This document shows positions 5,630 through 6,519 of a stretch of DNA of 6,519 nt, in pieces. How positions within the stretch are numbered: position 1 is the stretch's first letter; each line of letters begins with the position of its first letter. The notes under the pieces are model-generated. The model saw only the letters and a program-made list of their open reading frames with translations. It made no database searches and had not been told where the DNA came from. A program made the position numbers and the translations under genes. The DNA comes from Acidimicrobiia bacterium (GTDB lineage Bacteria > Actinomycetota > Acidimicrobiia > Spongiisociales > ZC4RG35), in NCBI GenBank assembly GCA_009377735.1, contig WHTL01000221.1, forward strand, positions 1 through 6,519, written 5' to 3'.

Positions 5630-6519
5630 TCAGGCCTTCTCCAAGGGTGCCCAGGACAGAAGGAGGCGACGCGAGCCCTTGGTGTCGAACATCACCTGTG
5701 CCTCGGCGCGGTCTCCCTCGCCGATCACCTCCCGCACCGTGCCCAGACCCCACTTCTCGTGTCTCACCCTGTCGCCGGCGGCTACATCGGACGGTGCGAC
5801 CGTCTTTCTCGGCGAGGCCGACTCTGATTCCTTGTTTCGTATCCGCTTGGCCGATTTTTCCAGGAGACCCGGCGGTATCTCCTTAACGAAACGGGACATG
5901 GGGTTGTAGTTGGTCTGACCCCACAACATGCGCGCCGCCGCCGACGTCAGATAGAGCCGATCCTGTGCCCTGGTGATACCCACGTATGCCAGTCTCCGCT
6001 CCTCCTCGAGTTCCTCGGGGTCACCGAGCGATCTCATATGCGGGAAGACCCCATCCTCGAGGCCGATGAGAAACACCACCGGGTACTCGAGGCCCTTGGC
6101 GGTGTGGAGGGTCATCAAGGTGATGGCCCCACCCCCCTCGTCGATCTCATCGGCGTCGTTGACGAGCGCCGTGGTCTCTAGGAACCACTGTAGACGACCC
6201 AATCCGTCGAGATCGTCCCACACGACATCGTCATCGCCGATTGTTTCGGGGCCATCCTCCTCGAACTCGGCTGCAACGGACTTCAATTCCTTGAGGTTCT
6301 CGACACGTCCCATCGCCTCGATTGTCTTCTCCGCCTCGAGCATCGCCAGATAACCGGTGTCCTCGAGCACTGCATCCACTGCCCCGACGACACCGTCGGT
6401 CTCCGTTCTCTCAACAAGCACATCGACCACCGAGATGAACTCGGCGATGGCACGACGCGCCCGAGCGTTGAGACGGTCGATCTCCTCGGCCCGACGGAGT
6501 GCATCCATGAAGGGGATGC
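5630..6519 (-). CDS. pcrA: ATP-dependent helicase PcrA/UvrD, 3' part
   Basis: The C-terminal ~296 residues of a superfamily 1A 3'-5' DNA helicase acting in nucleotide excision repair and in removing obstacles from DNA. The frame stays open to the window edge (codons before the Met at 6508 read IPF), so the 5' part, including the Walker A motif, lies outside. Numbered from that Met, the fragment holds the end of domain 2 (YLAMLEAEKTIEAMGRVENL, 53-72), motif V (about 129-158, with TLHTAKGLEYPVVF), motif VI RRLAYVGITRAQ with the ATP-sensing Arg180, and a C-terminal Tudor-like domain (about 241-290, with DRVRHEKWGLGTV and LLLSWAPLE). The equivalent domain in PcrA/UvrD contacts RNA polymerase, linking the helicase to transcription. 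Motif VI plus this tail favours PcrA/UvrD1 over RecB- or AdnAB-like helicases. Nothing is disrupted in the visible part. Confidence 0.95.
   Translation of the reverse strand, partial: IPFMDALRRAEEIDRLNARARRAIAEFISVVDVLVERTETDGVVGAVDAVLEDTGYLAMLEAEKTIEAMGRVENLKELKSVAAEFEEDGPETIGDDDVVWDDLDGLGRLQWFLETTALVNDADEIDEGGGAITLMTLHTAKGLEYPVVFLIGLEDGVFPHMRSLGDPEELEEERRLAYVGITRAQDRLYLTSAAARMLWGQTNYNPMSRFVKEIPPGLLEKSAKRIRNKESESASPRKTVAPSDVAAGDRVRHEKWGLGTVREVIGEGDRAEAQVMFDTKGSRRLLLSWAPLEKA

Noticed and set aside
5258..5827. A 189-codon plus-strand frame opposite the anchored protein and pcrA
   Set aside because: Its proline- and serine-rich sequence is the complement of the low-complexity linker. It runs across two real genes and has no start signal.

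Overview
The window looks like an ordinary chromosomal segment of a high-GC actinobacterium (GC roughly 60% by eye). Several things suggest this: the ~370-residue actinobacterial type of transaldolase, a PcrA/UvrD1 helicase with a C-terminal Tudor-like domain, GTG start codons, TAnnnT -10 boxes placed as for leaderless transcripts, and secreted proteins with a long Pro/Ser/Thr/Gly linker. An acidimicrobial-type lineage is a reasonable guess, but nothing here fixes the taxonomy.

Layout from left to right. Positions 1-96 look like the edge of something foreign: a short open frame ending at 50, then two identical 21-bp direct repeats (53-73 and 76-96) that may be the end of an IS481-like insertion element. 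Next come two minus-strand genes: tyrosyl-tRNA synthetase (141-1415), with an alpha/beta hydrolase upstream of it (1463-2218). A 97-bp divergent promoter region separates these from two plus-strand genes, transaldolase (2316-3425) and a lipocalin-like protein (about 3475-3909). These run toward a convergent hairpin at 3912-3937. Beyond it a minus-strand block holds a small lipoprotein (3951-4334), a membrane-anchored four-cysteine protein with a duplicated motif (4345-5565) and the 3' part of pcrA/uvrD (5630 to beyond 6519).

The genes are mostly housekeeping: translation (TyrRS), the non-oxidative pentose phosphate pathway (transaldolase) and DNA repair (PcrA). Small proteins without an assigned role sit between them. 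I see no defence island, CRISPR array, biosynthetic cluster, tRNA or rRNA. The three most interesting observations are the repeat pair at the left edge, the exact repetition of a TAnnnT-7nt-start arrangement before tyrS, tal and the lipoprotein gene, and the two CMxxxGFxY modules in the uncharacterised anchored protein. All gaps between genes are shorter than 150 bases.
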